Origin: Cognataquiflexum nitidum
GTDB taxonomy: Bacteria > Bacteroidota > Bacteroidia > Cytophagales > Cyclobacteriaceae
NCBI RefSeq assembly: GCF_022538055.1
Contig: NZ_JAKZAM010000013.1
Span: 80,626-144,625, forward strand
Direction of reading: 5' to 3'
DNA: 64,000 nt
Under the pieces are notes generated by a model that was not told the DNA's origin, made no database searches, and saw only the letters and a list, made by a program, of their open reading frames with translations. Below are positions 9,423 through 18,714 of this stretch, one piece after another. The position numbers and the translations under genes were made by a program. The stretch's first letter is position 1. Every line of letters starts with the position of its first letter.

Positions 9423-10025
9423 ATGAATAAAGAAAAAGCATTTGATATTCCTTCAGCAGTCTCAAGACTCAGGGAAGGTGATGAAAAAGCTTTTTCGTTG
9501 CTCTATGATTTTTTTAGGTCCAAGGTTTTTTTTACTTCAAAAAAAATGAACCTTTCTACAGAAGATGCGGAAGAAATTGTACAGGAAGTATTTTTGATCA
9601 TATGGAAAAACAGGCAAAACCTCAACTCTGAGTTTTCTTTCAATGCCTATCTCCTTAGCATCCTCAAATCCTTAATCATCAAAAAGTCTAAGAAGGAGGC
9701 GAAGAGGATTGCATTTGAAGTCTACACGCTGTCTACTCAGGAATTAGAAAGCAATGAAACTGAGTTAGATATTGAGTATTCAGAATTTGAGAGAATTTCA
9801 ATTTCTGAAATCGAAAAATTACCCAAAACACAAAAGGAGATTTTCAAAATGAAAAATTATGAAAACCTCCATGCAGGAGAAATCGCTGAAAAATTAGGTA
9901 TTTCAAAAAGAACAGTAGAAAGTCATATTTATGTGGCAACAAAGGCCATTAAGAATAAGCTACAAAAGAAGTACTTAATAGCCATCAAATCTTTGGTAAT
10001 TGGGGTGATATACTACTTTTTATAA
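9423..10025 (+). CDS. ECF RNA polymerase sigma factor, FecI-like (Bacteroidota type)
   Basis: This 200-residue protein has sigma region 2 (about residues 26-68, including EDAEEIVQEVFLIIWKN) and region 4 with a helix-turn-helix (LHAGEIAEKLGISKRTVESHI, about residues 150-170). A hydrophobic C-terminal tail (LVIGVIYYFL), common in Bacteroidota ECF factors, ends the protein. It should direct RNA polymerase to the downstream SusC/SusD operon when FecR releases or activates it. Next on the same strand, 120 bases away, is fecR, then a SusC with an STN signalling domain: the three standard parts of a cell-surface signalling cascade. The signal is presumably the nutrient taken up by this SusC. Confidence 0.93.
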   Translation: MNKEKAFDIPSAVSRLREGDEKAFSLLYDFFRSKVFFTSKKMNLSTEDAEEIVQEVFLIIWKNRQNLNSEFSFNAYLLSILKSLIIKKSKKEAKRIAFEVYTLSTQELESNETELDIEYSEFERISISEIEKLPKTQKEIFKMKNYENLHAGEIAEKLGISKRTVESHIYVATKAIKNKLQKKYLIAIKSLVIGVIYYFL

Positions 10026-10144
10026 TCATCTCTAGCTATATATCCTTCCTAAAATTTCTTCTTTTGAAAAAAAATTAAAATATTTTTGATTGCGGACTAA
10101 GTAAATCCTCTCTGACCAAGCTATATATAGCAAAGAGAAATTTA

Positions 10145-11179
10145 ATGAGTTACAGCAAACAGGATATTGATAGATTTTTTGAGGGAAAACTTTCAAAAAA
10201 AGAAGCAAAAGATTTTTTGAACTGGTTGGATTCCCCTGCCGGTGAAGCGACATACAATGCCATCATTGAGGATGTATGGTCAGATGAATTGAAAAACACA
10301 GATGAAGCTCCGGAGAAAGCAGACCCACACATTTTTGTAATTGCAAAAAATGAGCATCAAACCAAACAAATTTCATTTTCTCCGACAAAAAATCCAAAAG
10401 ACAGGTCAAAAACTATTTGGACATTGACAGGAATAGCTGCCACTTTGGTTCTTCTCCTTTCCGCAAGCTATGTTTTTTATTTTGATAGTCTCTCCAATGA
10501 TAGTGTCGATACCATTGCGGCCATAGAAGTCAAAACTATTGAAAGGTTGACCCCAAGAGGAAATAAGAAAATTATTTCCCTTCCCGACGGTTCGACAGTG
10601 GTGTTGAACGCTGACAGCAAATTGACATATGATAGTGATTTTACCCAAAACAGGACCATCAATTTAGAAGGTGAGGGATTTTTTGATGTCGTCAGAGACG
10701 AAGAATATCCATTTAAAGTAATCACAAATAACATCACTACCACTGCATTGGGGACTAGTTTCAATATCAAGGCCTACGATGGGAATCCAAGTATTCAGGT
10801 AACCTTAGCAACAGGAAAAGTTCGCGTCGAAAACAGCCTTGATAAAAATTTACTTGAAATCCAACCTGGAGAAGCTGTCTACTTTTCAGAGGAAGATAAC
10901 TCCCTAGAAAAACAAAATGTAGATGTTTCCAATGTTTTGAGTTGGAAAGACGGAATCCTTCATTTTGAAAAAACACCTTTCAACCTGATTATAGAAGATC
11001 TTGAAAGGTGGTACGGAGTAGAATTTAAAGTAATAGGAAGTAAAAAAATACCGGAATACAAATGTTCCGGGACGTTCAAACCGCATGAGTATTTATCCAA
11101 TGTCTTAAATGTACTTAGCTATTCTGTTGATTTTGATTATACAATAGACGGAGATGAAGTTATCCTTGAATTCAATTAA
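10145..11179 (+). CDS. FecR-family anti-sigma factor / signal transducer
   Basis: This is a 344-residue inner-membrane protein. A short cytoplasmic N-terminal domain (residues 1-90, sigma contact) precedes one transmembrane helix (about 97-118, GIAATLVLLLSASYVFYF). The periplasmic FecR domain follows (ISLPDGSTVVLNADSKL, LEGEGFFDVVRD, VITNNITTTALGTSFNIKAY), then a DUF4974-like C-terminal domain beginning near LHFEKTPFNLIIEDLERWYGV. The family passes the signal from the STN domain of the TonB receptor to the sigma factor. The 120-base spacer before it contains AGCTATATAT at 10034 and the palindrome GCTATATATAGC at 10120, 13 bases before the ATG; these might be regulatory. Confidence 0.92.
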   Translation: MSYSKQDIDRFFEGKLSKKEAKDFLNWLDSPAGEATYNAIIEDVWSDELKNTDEAPEKADPHIFVIAKNEHQTKQISFSPTKNPKDRSKTIWTLTGIAATLVLLLSASYVFYFDSLSNDSVDTIAAIEVKTIERLTPRGNKKIISLPDGSTVVLNADSKLTYDSDFTQNRTINLEGEGFFDVVRDEEYPFKVITNNITTTALGTSFNIKAYDGNPSIQVTLATGKVRVENSLDKNLLEIQPGEAVYFSEEDNSLEKQNVDVSNVLSWKDGILHFEKTPFNLIIEDLERWYGVEFKVIGSKKIPEYKCSGTFKPHEYLSNVLNVLSYSVDFDYTIDGDEVILEFN

Positions 11180-11212
11180 CCTATGCCTATGAAACATAAA
11201 AAACACCGACAA

Positions 11213-11242
11213 TCCTATCTTCCTCTATAAATAGAGGTGATT
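11213..11242 (+). other. Hairpin in the fecR-susC spacer
   Basis: CCTCTA-TAAA-TAGAGG (11222-11237) forms a perfect 6-bp hairpin, and flanking AATC/GATT could lengthen it across a bulge. There is no T-run after it, so it is not a classical terminator. It could tune or process the mRNA between the regulatory genes and susC. Confidence 0.35.
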
Positions 11243-11321
11243 GTTCCCGATCATATCTAATCAGAAATGTAGGGGAAATAAGTACCATAATTCAATAATT
11301 GATACTAACAAAACCCAAAAT

Positions 11322-14300
11322 ATGTCACAATCACTACGACAAACAACGATTATGGTCTTCAAACGTGCAATGTTCAGTGCGTTTCTTATGACCATAGGCT
11401 TAAATTACGTCTTTGCAAACAGCAATTTGGACCAGATAAAAAGTATTGATGAAGTTTACATCAAACTTGAAATCAGGAAAGGAAGTTTGGAAAACATCCT
11501 AAATGCAATTGAAAGCAAAACAGATTACAGCTTTTTTTATACTGAAAAGAATTTAAAAAACAACTCTAACATCGAGCTTTCGACCTCAGATGGAACAGTA
11601 GCTGAGGTTCTTACAGAGATTGCCAGCAAAAAAAACCTTCACTTCAGGCAGGTCAATAATGTCATCAGCGTAAAATCACTTTCGCCAGATATTTCGACAA
11701 AGAAAATTGACATTGAAATTTCTGATGTGGATGTAGAAATCTCGGGAACTATCACGAGTGAATCAGGTGAAACAATACCGGGTGTCGCTATTTCAATTGA
11801 AGGCACCACTTTAGGAACGGTTTCGGACATTGATGGAAAATACAGGATCTCGGTACCTGAGGGTTCAACCCTTGTATTTTCTTACATTGGATTTGCAACC
11901 CAAAGGATCGAAATCGGAAACCAATCTGTGATCAATGTAGTCATGGCACAGGAAGCTAGAGCACTTGAAGAAGTGGTTATAGCTGCTTTGGGTATCCAAA
12001 AGACTTCGAGAAGTATTGGTTATTCTGCGACAAACGTTGGTTCAGATGAAATGACGATCAACAGGACACCTAATTTCATGAATGCATTGCAGGGAAAAAT
12101 CGCCGGCGTGGCAATTTCCCCAATGGGAACAGGTCCAGGAGGAACTACCAAAATCAGGATCAGAGGTCAATCTTCTATTTCGGGTCAAAACAATCCCTTG
12201 ATAGTAATCAATGGTATCCCAATCGATAACACCAACTTTGGTACAAATCCAGGTAACAGTGGTGCAGACAATTCTATCGGTGTAAGAGGTGGTGGTGTAA
12301 CTTCTGATGGCGGTGATGGTCTCAGCAGTATTAACCCGGATGATATTGAAAGCATGACTGTTCTAAAAGGTGCTGCAGCATCTGCACTTTATGGATCAAG
12401 AGCCAAGGATGGGGTTATCATGATCAACACCAAGTCCAGAGGCGAATCAAAAGGAATAGGAGTTACTTATAACCTGAACTATACCAATGAAACCCCCTTG
12501 GATTTTACAGATTACCAATATGAGTATGGACAAGGCGAGCAAGGTGTAAGACCGACTACCCCGAATCCTACTTCAGGACAATGGTCCTTTGGAGAAAAAT
12601 TTGCGCCGGGTATGACACAGGTTCTTTTTAATGGTGTCACTGTCCCCTACGCACCTGTAAAAGGAATAATCAATGATTTCTTCAGAAATGGACAGAATGT
12701 TACCAACTCCATCATGTTATCTTCCTCAAGTGACAAAGGTGGTCTTAGCTTCTCTTTCTCGGATCTAAACAGTAAGGGAATTGTTCCCAATAACTCCTTT
12801 AATAGAAAGACTATTTATCTGGGTTTTGGATACCAACTGAGCAAAAGGTTAAACTTCAAGGGAAACATCAATTACTCGATCGAGGATAATAAAAACCCTC
12901 CAAACGTAGCAAACCAAGATAACTCTATTCCTACGGCGCTTTACAATATGGCCAATTCGATGCCTCTGAACGTATTGGATGAAAATAAATTTGATGCCAA
13001 CGGCAACGAAGCAGTTTATTCAAGATTCAGAAACAGAACCAATCCATATTTTACCCTTGCCCAACAGTTTAATAATATTAAAAGGGACAGGATTTTTGGA
13101 AATGTGGCTGTAAAATATGACATAACTCCATGGCTATATATCCAAGGGCGTGTTGGACAGGATTATTGGTCAAGAGACCAGGATTACAACAACTTCCCTA
13201 CAGGTCAGGCCTCCTTGGCTGCTGCCCCTGCAGGATTTGTAAACGGTCTTTACACCCAGGAGTCAAGGAGGTTTAGAGAAGTAAACGCTGATTTCATTCT
13301 TTCTGCAAACAAAGAATTTGGTGATTATAGTATCAATGCCAATATCGGAGGTAACCACATGCAGCGAAGCTTTGATGTCAACAATGTACAGGCAAGGGAT
13401 TTTATTGTGAGAGACCTCTACACTGTTCAAAATGGAAGGGTAAAAGACCCCATCTTTGACAGGTCTGAAAGGGCTGTAAATTCACTCTTCGGTTTTGCTG
13501 AATTTTCTTATAAAAAATTCTTATTTGTAAACGGAACCATAAGAAACGACTGGTTTTCAACTCTTTCTCCAGAAAACAGAAGCATCCTGTACCCTTCAAT
13601 ATCTACAAGCTGGGTATTTACAGAGAATACCGGAACAACAGGTTGGATGAATTTTGGAAAATTGAGATTGGCTTATGCTGAGGTGGGAAGTGACTCTGAT
13701 GTGGGGCCATATTCTAATGTGCTCTTCTACGGTGTCAATGCCAACTTATTCAACAACCAACCTGTCGGTGGACCTCTTGGCGGAACACTTCCCAACCCTA
13801 ATCTGAAACCTATGCGAGTGGCAGAGACTGAAATCGGATTAGAGATGAAGATGTTCCAAGGCAGAGTTTCATTAGACCTTGCAGCTTACAACAAGCTCAC
13901 CAGTGACCAGATCGTAAGTGCACAGATTTCTGATGCCTCCGGTTTTGTGAATACTTCTATCAACAGTGGACAAAGTAGAAACAAAGGCCTAGAAATGCTC
14001 TTGTCTGTGGTTCCTGTAGAAAATGAAAACTTCACTTGGGAAGCTTCGTTCAATGGGGCCTACAATATCACAGAGGTTTTAAGCTTATTGACTGACACCC
14101 CAGGTGAGAGAATCACAGTAGGAAATCACGTCTTCAATGGTGAATTAAGACAGATCGTAGGTCAGGAAATGGGCCAAATTGCGGGATTTGGATACAGAAG
14201 AGATGATCAGGGAAGACAGATTTTCGGTGCAAATGGACTGCCTTTGAGAACTTTAGACCTGATTAATTTTGGAAGTGCACTTCCAAGATGGATAGGTGGT

Positions 14301-14804
14301 ATAAACAATGCATTCAATTATAAAGGAGTTTCTCTTTCGTTCTTGATTGACTTCAGATTAGGTGGAAAAATGCTTTCCGGGACCAACTTCAATGCTGTAA
14401 GGCATGGATTGCACAAAATGACCCTCGAAGGCCGTGAAGGTGGTGTCGTTGGTAATGGTGTCAATCTAGCCGGCGAAACAAACACTGCAGTTGCACCTGT
14501 TCAGTCTTATTGGGAAATAGTAAGGTCCCAAGCTTTGGTAGAACCGGTTATTTACAATTCCGGTTTCTGGAAATTGAGACAAATCACCATGGGATACGAT
14601 TTCACAAAATTCATCCCTAAAAATTTCCCAGTGAGCGCTGTCAGACTAAACCTTGTGGCCAACAATGTTTTCATGATCAAGAAATGGGTTGATAACATTG
14701 ATCCGGAATCATTTGGTTATACCTCAGATAACCTTGTCGGAATGGAATCCACCGGACTTCCAACCACAAGAGGTCTAGGCTTCAATCTTAATGTCAAATT
14801 TTAA
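11322..14804 (+). CDS. SusC/RagA-family TonB-linked outer-membrane transporter with STN domain
   Basis: This 1,160-residue TonB-dependent porin has a signal peptide (ending near NYVFA) and an STN signalling domain (about residues 35-105; SLENILNAIESKTDYSFFY). A CarboxypepD_reg-like beta-sandwich follows (ISGTITSESGETIPGVAI, VSDIDGKYRI), then the plug (ALQGKIAGVAISP, KIRIRGQSSISG, IDDIESMTVLKGAAASALYG-type segment) and the barrel. The STN domain plus upstream sigma factor and FecR argue for substrate-triggered induction. I prefer the ATG at 11322; an in-frame start at 11241 would add 27 charged residues before the signal peptide. The substrate is not readable from the sequence, but downstream enzymes point to acid sugars or related hydroxy acids. 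Confidence 0.95.
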   Translation: MSQSLRQTTIMVFKRAMFSAFLMTIGLNYVFANSNLDQIKSIDEVYIKLEIRKGSLENILNAIESKTDYSFFYTEKNLKNNSNIELSTSDGTVAEVLTEIASKKNLHFRQVNNVISVKSLSPDISTKKIDIEISDVDVEISGTITSESGETIPGVAISIEGTTLGTVSDIDGKYRISVPEGSTLVFSYIGFATQRIEIGNQSVINVVMAQEARALEEVVIAALGIQKTSRSIGYSATNVGSDEMTINRTPNFMNALQGKIAGVAISPMGTGPGGTTKIRIRGQSSISGQNNPLIVINGIPIDNTNFGTNPGNSGADNSIGVRGGGVTSDGGDGLSSINPDDIESMTVLKGAAASALYGSRAKDGVIMINTKSRGESKGIGVTYNLNYTNETPLDFTDYQYEYGQGEQGVRPTTPNPTSGQWSFGEKFAPGMTQVLFNGVTVPYAPVKGIINDFFRNGQNVTNSIMLSSSSDKGGLSFSFSDLNSKGIVPNNSFNRKTIYLGFGYQLSKRLNFKGNINYSIEDNKNPPNVANQDNSIPTALYNMANSMPLNVLDENKFDANGNEAVYSRFRNRTNPYFTLAQQFNNIKRDRIFGNVAVKYDITPWLYIQGRVGQDYWSRDQDYNNFPTGQASLAAAPAGFVNGLYTQESRRFREVNADFILSANKEFGDYSINANIGGNHMQRSFDVNNVQARDFIVRDLYTVQNGRVKDPIFDRSERAVNSLFGFAEFSYKKFLFVNGTIRNDWFSTLSPENRSILYPSISTSWVFTENTGTTGWMNFGKLRLAYAEVGSDSDVGPYSNVLFYGVNANLFNNQPVGGPLGGTLPNPNLKPMRVAETEIGLEMKMFQGRVSLDLAAYNKLTSDQIVSAQISDASGFVNTSINSGQSRNKGLEMLLSVVPVENENFTWEASFNGAYNITEVLSLLTDTPGERITVGNHVFNGELRQIVGQEMGQIAGFGYRRDDQGRQIFGANGLPLRTLDLINFGSALPRWIGGINNAFNYKGVSLSFLIDFRLGGKMLSGTNFNAVRHGLHKMTLEGREGGVVGNGVNLAGETNTAVAPVQSYWEIVRSQALVEPVIYNSGFWKLRQITMGYDFTKFIPKNFPVSAVRLNLVANNVFMIKKWVDNIDPESFGYTSDNLVGMESTGLPTTRGLGFNLNVKF

Positions 14805-14815
14805 TCAGAGCTACC

Positions 14816-16336
14816 ATGAAAAAGATATTTAATTTTATCCTCCTTGTGCTGATGCTAGGCTACAGTACATCATGTGACCAAAACTTTGATGAGCTAAACA
14901 CCAACAGAGTTGCTGCTACTTCAATCGATCCTGCTTTCCAGCTGAATAATGCTACCATCAATTCATCACCAAATTCTTTTGGAATGTTGGTTTACGAAAT
15001 GGGTATCGTTCAGCAAATCATTTCCCCAAACTCAGGTGTTTTGACAGGTGCAAATTTCAACCAGGACAACAGGGCATCCACCCAAGACAACTGGCAGAAG
15101 TATTATAGAAATGTGATCAAAAATACCAAGGATATCATTTCCAGAATTGAAGATGATCCTACTAGAAGCAACCTTTTGCAGATGACAAGGATTATTCAGG
15201 CTTATGGATTTATGGTTCTTACTGACTCTTATGGTTCTATACCTTACGCAGAGGCAGGTGCAGGATTTAGCGATCAGGTCTTTTATCCAAAGTATGACAC
15301 ACAAGAATCAATTTATACTGACCTCATCAAGGAATTGGAAGAAGCCTCGGCTGCACTTAATACTAGTGGCAGGGTCGAAACAGCTGATATCCTTTACGCA
15401 GGAAATATTGCCAAGTGGAAAAAGTTTGGCTATTCACTTCTTTTGAGAGCAGGTATGAGATTGAGCAATGCAAATCCAACCCTTGCACAACAGACAGTAG
15501 CAAAAGCGTTTGCAGGAGGAGTAATTATCTCTAACAGTGACAATGCCGTAATCGTACACGATGCCAATTATGTCAATCCAGCGGGAAATACTTTGAATGC
15601 AACTGAGGCAGCGAACTTCTATATGACTGAACCATTTGTAAATTTCCTAAAAAGCACCAATGACCCAAGGTTAAGGGCGATTGCTGTAAGGTACGTGGGT
15701 GCAAAATCAGGTTCAGAGCAGCAGCCTGCCCGACAAACTTTTGATCCATCCCTTCAGATTGGGATGCCTATGGGTAACGACAATGCAGGTGCGGTTCAAG
15801 TAGCGGCAAATTTAGGACTCGCAAGTTTTTATGATTTCAGTCAGGTAGACAGAAGAAGGGTTGCAAAAATTACTGCACCGGGATTCATGGTCACTGCATC
15901 ACAGACAAATCTTCTACTTGCTGAAGCAAGACAGAGAGGTTGGGTTACAACAGGGACTGCAGCCGAATATTTTGAAGCTGGCGTTAGGGCACATATGGCA
16001 CAAATGGCCTTGCATGACGCTGCCTCAACAATTCCTGATGCAGACATTGATGCATATATCACAGCAAACCCTTTGACTGAGGCAACTGCACTTCAGCAAA
16101 TCAATTCTCAGTATTGGGTTTCTTCTTTGATGAACGGGCCAGAGGCATTTGCAAACTTCCGAAGAAGCGGCTTCCCGGCACTTACCGCAAATCCATTCCC
16201 TGGTAGAGAGGTATTGTTTATCAACAGGTTGACCTACCCTAACTCCGAGATTTCTGTGAATTCAGAAAACGTAAATGCAGCTATTGCTGCCCAAGGAACA
16301 GATGACCTTGAAACAAAGGTTTGGTGGGATAAATAA
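14816..16336 (+). CDS. SusD/RagB-family nutrient-binding outer-membrane lipoprotein
   Basis: This 506-residue partner of SusC starts 12 bases after its stop. The signal peptide ends in a lipobox-like YSTSC, so it should be an outer-membrane surface lipoprotein. The N-terminus QNFDELNTNRVAAT and the helical TPR-like repeats (IIQAYGFMVLTDSYGSIPYAEA, WKKFGYSLLLRAGMRLS) belong to the SusD/RagB superfamily, closer to the SusD-like subgroup that lacks a known glycan. It forms the lid of the SusC barrel and captures the substrate. A strong terminator lies directly after it, separating it from the enzyme genes. Confidence 0.93.
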   Translation: MKKIFNFILLVLMLGYSTSCDQNFDELNTNRVAATSIDPAFQLNNATINSSPNSFGMLVYEMGIVQQIISPNSGVLTGANFNQDNRASTQDNWQKYYRNVIKNTKDIISRIEDDPTRSNLLQMTRIIQAYGFMVLTDSYGSIPYAEAGAGFSDQVFYPKYDTQESIYTDLIKELEEASAALNTSGRVETADILYAGNIAKWKKFGYSLLLRAGMRLSNANPTLAQQTVAKAFAGGVIISNSDNAVIVHDANYVNPAGNTLNATEAANFYMTEPFVNFLKSTNDPRLRAIAVRYVGAKSGSEQQPARQTFDPSLQIGMPMGNDNAGAVQVAANLGLASFYDFSQVDRRRVAKITAPGFMVTASQTNLLLAEARQRGWVTTGTAAEYFEAGVRAHMAQMALHDAASTIPDADIDAYITANPLTEATALQQINSQYWVSSLMNGPEAFANFRRSGFPALTANPFPGREVLFINRLTYPNSEISVNSENVNAAIAAQGTDDLETKVWWDK

Positions 16337-16342
16337 TTAAGA

Positions 16343-16377
16343 ATGAAGGTCCGGCATAGACCGGGCCTTCATTTTTC
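16343..16377 (+). terminator. Terminator between susD and the enzyme genes
   Basis: A 12-bp stem (ATGAAGGTCCGG / CCGGGCCTTCAT with one T-G pair, loop CATAGA) at 16343-16372 is followed by TTTTT. It lies seven bases after the susD stop. Read-through past it would set a lower level of the downstream enzymes relative to SusCD. Confidence 0.82.
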
Positions 16378-16413
16378 TACTCAATCATCAATTTCACTAA
16401 TTATCAAATCAAA

Positions 16414-17349
16414 ATGACTAGGAAAATAATCCCTGTTCTGCTTTGCTGTTTTATTATGCTTGGCAATATTCAAGCACAACAAATATCAAAAGAGGAGCTG
16501 ACATATCTCACTCGTGAATGGAAAGGAGAACGATTTGAAGATGGACGTCCAAAGGTTTCGGATGATCTTTTGAAGCGTATGCGCCTTGTCACCCATGATG
16601 AGGCTTGGGCCGTGATGAAAAATGCCGGCTACAAATACCAATACGCAGACGGTTGGCAAACCATTAACCCCGACAGTATCCTTATAGGAAGAGCAGTCAC
16701 AGCCACTTTCTTACCGGGAAGACCTGATATCCATAATGCGATAGATGATAGGGGCAAAAAAGAAGGGAAACGGGGGCAAAATTCCTGGCCTGTAGACATC
16801 CTTGTAAAAGGTGATGTGTATGTGGCGGATCAGTTTGGGATCCATGTCGATGGCCCTACTATTGGAGATAATGTAGGAAATGCCATATATGCCAAAACCG
16901 GAAACGGAATTGTCTATGACGGCCCCATAAGAGATATTACCGGATTAAAAGAAATCGGAGGGTTTACCTCTTATTTCACAAGCTACCACCCCTCCCATCA
17001 TAATCAGCAGGGAAATTTAAATACGATGCTTACAGGGATCAACCAACCTACTAAGATAAGACAAGTCACAGTAATGGCAGGTGATGTGGTGTTGGGAAGA
17101 GATGGAGGTGTGTCTTTCATTCCTCCGCATCTTGTGGAGCAGGTGGTCATTACTTCCGAAGTAGTCAGACTTAGGGATATGTTTGGCCACGAAAGATTGA
17201 GAGCAGGCGTCTACACCGCTGGTCAGATAGATACCAGGTGGTCTGATGATATAGAAAGGGATTTTTCAAAGTGGCTCAATGAGCACATCGACGAGCTCCC
17301 CATTGCTAGAGAACAGATTCAGGAAATCCTAAAGAAAAGGACTTGGTAA
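16414..17349 (+). CDS. Exported RraA-family protein 1 (HMG/oxalocitramalate aldolase-like fold)
   Basis: This 311-residue protein has a Sec signal peptide ending in QAQ at about residue 22. The RraA/demethylmenaquinone-methyltransferase-like fold is shown by GDVYVADQFG, IGDNVGNAIYAKTGNGIV and YDGPIRDITGL. The Arg-Asp pair near residue 175 corresponds to the conserved metal/substrate pair of class II pyruvate aldolases such as 4-hydroxy-4-methyl-2-oxoglutarate aldolase. Enzymes of this fold cleave or decarboxylate keto acids. Export is unusual for the family. It is followed by two Tat-exported enolase-superfamily genes and a second RraA gene, so an aldolase step on a dehydrated sugar acid is the working inference. 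The role as an RNase E regulator, known for E. coli RraA, is unlikely. Confidence 0.87.
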   Translation: MTRKIIPVLLCCFIMLGNIQAQQISKEELTYLTREWKGERFEDGRPKVSDDLLKRMRLVTHDEAWAVMKNAGYKYQYADGWQTINPDSILIGRAVTATFLPGRPDIHNAIDDRGKKEGKRGQNSWPVDILVKGDVYVADQFGIHVDGPTIGDNVGNAIYAKTGNGIVYDGPIRDITGLKEIGGFTSYFTSYHPSHHNQQGNLNTMLTGINQPTKIRQVTVMAGDVVLGRDGGVSFIPPHLVEQVVITSEVVRLRDMFGHERLRAGVYTAGQIDTRWSDDIERDFSKWLNEHIDELPIAREQIQEILKKRTW

Positions 17350-17373
17350 ACCTTCAACCCAAAATCTCTCTGC

Positions 17374-18660
17374 ATGAAAACTGACAAAAACAGAAGATCT
17401 TTTATCCAAAAAAGCCTCTTGGCAGGGGTTGCGACTTCAGCCCTGATTCCGGGATTTGGTTCGGAGTTGGTAGCAGCTGTAGATCGAGGCCCTAAGTATT
17501 CTAATCCATCCGACCTCAAAATAACAGGAGTCAAAACAGCCTTTATGAAAGGTCATGGTACCCATATGTTTGTAAAGCTCACCACCAATCAGGGAATTAC
17601 AGGATATGGCGAAGCGATGGATGCAGTCAGGGGAACTTATGGGGTAGCCTCAGGCACTGAAGGTTGGGATAACATGACTCAGTTTTTGATTGGTCAAAAC
17701 CCATTGGAAATCAATAAAATCGTAGAACAGATTTTGAGAAGAGGCCACTTTAGCGGTGCTCAAGGAGGAATGTTTGTAGCCGTTCTTACAGGAATTGAAA
17801 TTGCACTGTGGGACCTGGCCGGAAAAGCCATGAACCAGCCTGTATATAGGCTGATGGGGGGAAAGTTTAGGGATAAAATCCGATTGTACTGTGACAGTGC
17901 AAGCAGTTCCGAAAGCCCTGAAGACATGGCGGCAGGTGCAATGGAGGTAAAGAATGCAGGTTTTTCAGCTATAAAGTTTGATTTGGATTGGGCTGCTGAC
18001 CCAGCAAAACAAGATGAGTTTAACAGGACAGCTTCCAATGGAGAGATAGATAGGATGGTCAAGCAGATCACTGCTGTAAGGGAAGCTATCGGCATGAACA
18101 TGGACCTCTGTCTTGATGCCCACGGCAGGTATGATTTGCCATCGGGAATTCAGATAGCCAAAGAAATGGAGCAATTCAAGTTGATGTTTTTGGAAGAACC
18201 TATTCCTGCAGAAAACCTCGATAGCCTAAGAGAAATCACAAGCCAGACCACTACCCCTATTTGTACCGGAGAAAACCAGTATCTGGCTCATGATTTTAGG
18301 AAAATTCTTGAGAAAAAAGCTGCTGATATCATCATGCCTGATCTACATAAGTGCGGGGGAATTGGTGAAGGTCAGCGGATTGCCAACTTGGCAAATTTGT
18401 ATTATGTTCCCGTGGCACCTCATATGGTAGCCTCACCTTTTGGTGCTATGGCCGCTTGTCACTGTTGTGCTTCGATTTCCAATTTCCTTTGTTTAGAATG
18501 GCATTGGTTTTCCAAATGGAAACAATGGGATGAGCTAATTCTAGAGGCACCATTGATCAAAGAAGGTTATATCCATCTTACTGACCGACCGGGAGTAGGA
18601 GTCACACCAAATGAAGATGCCATAAGAAAGTATGCTGTAGCAGACGCTCCATTCTTTTAG
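17374..18660 (+). CDS. Tat-exported enolase-superfamily (MR/MLE) enzyme 1, DgoD-like acid-sugar dehydratase
   Basis: This 428-residue enzyme has a Tat signal with RRSFIQK at residues 7-13 and a likely cut near residue 30. Metal ligands follow the enolase pattern: Asp248 in LDAHGRYD, a Glu in FLEEPIP (about 274) and a Glu in CTGENQY (about 299). The His of DxHGR (His250) matches the general acid of galactonate dehydratase, and an Asp (MPDLHK) and a His (APHM) form the expected catalytic dyad. The family dehydrates aldonates to 2-keto-3-deoxy acids. The substrate within acid sugars cannot be named from the sequence. Placement between RraA genes and the Tat signal point to a periplasmic pathway. 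Confidence 0.91.
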   Translation: MKTDKNRRSFIQKSLLAGVATSALIPGFGSELVAAVDRGPKYSNPSDLKITGVKTAFMKGHGTHMFVKLTTNQGITGYGEAMDAVRGTYGVASGTEGWDNMTQFLIGQNPLEINKIVEQILRRGHFSGAQGGMFVAVLTGIEIALWDLAGKAMNQPVYRLMGGKFRDKIRLYCDSASSSESPEDMAAGAMEVKNAGFSAIKFDLDWAADPAKQDEFNRTASNGEIDRMVKQITAVREAIGMNMDLCLDAHGRYDLPSGIQIAKEMEQFKLMFLEEPIPAENLDSLREITSQTTTPICTGENQYLAHDFRKILEKKAADIIMPDLHKCGGIGEGQRIANLANLYYVPVAPHMVASPFGAMAACHCCASISNFLCLEWHWFSKWKQWDELILEAPLIKEGYIHLTDRPGVGVTPNEDAIRKYAVADAPFF

Positions 18661-18714
18661 ACAAAAAATCATCCATCAAAAAAACAGAAGAAAAATCACA
18701 TTACAACCCATATT

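Noticed and set aside
11241..11321. Earlier start for SusC at 11241
   Set aside because: It would add 27 mostly polar residues before the signal peptide; ATG at 11322 gives a normal leader.
16414..17349. RraA protein as RNase E inhibitor
   Set aside because: It carries a Sec signal peptide and keeps the aldolase Arg-Asp pair, so a cytoplasmic RNase regulator role does not fit.
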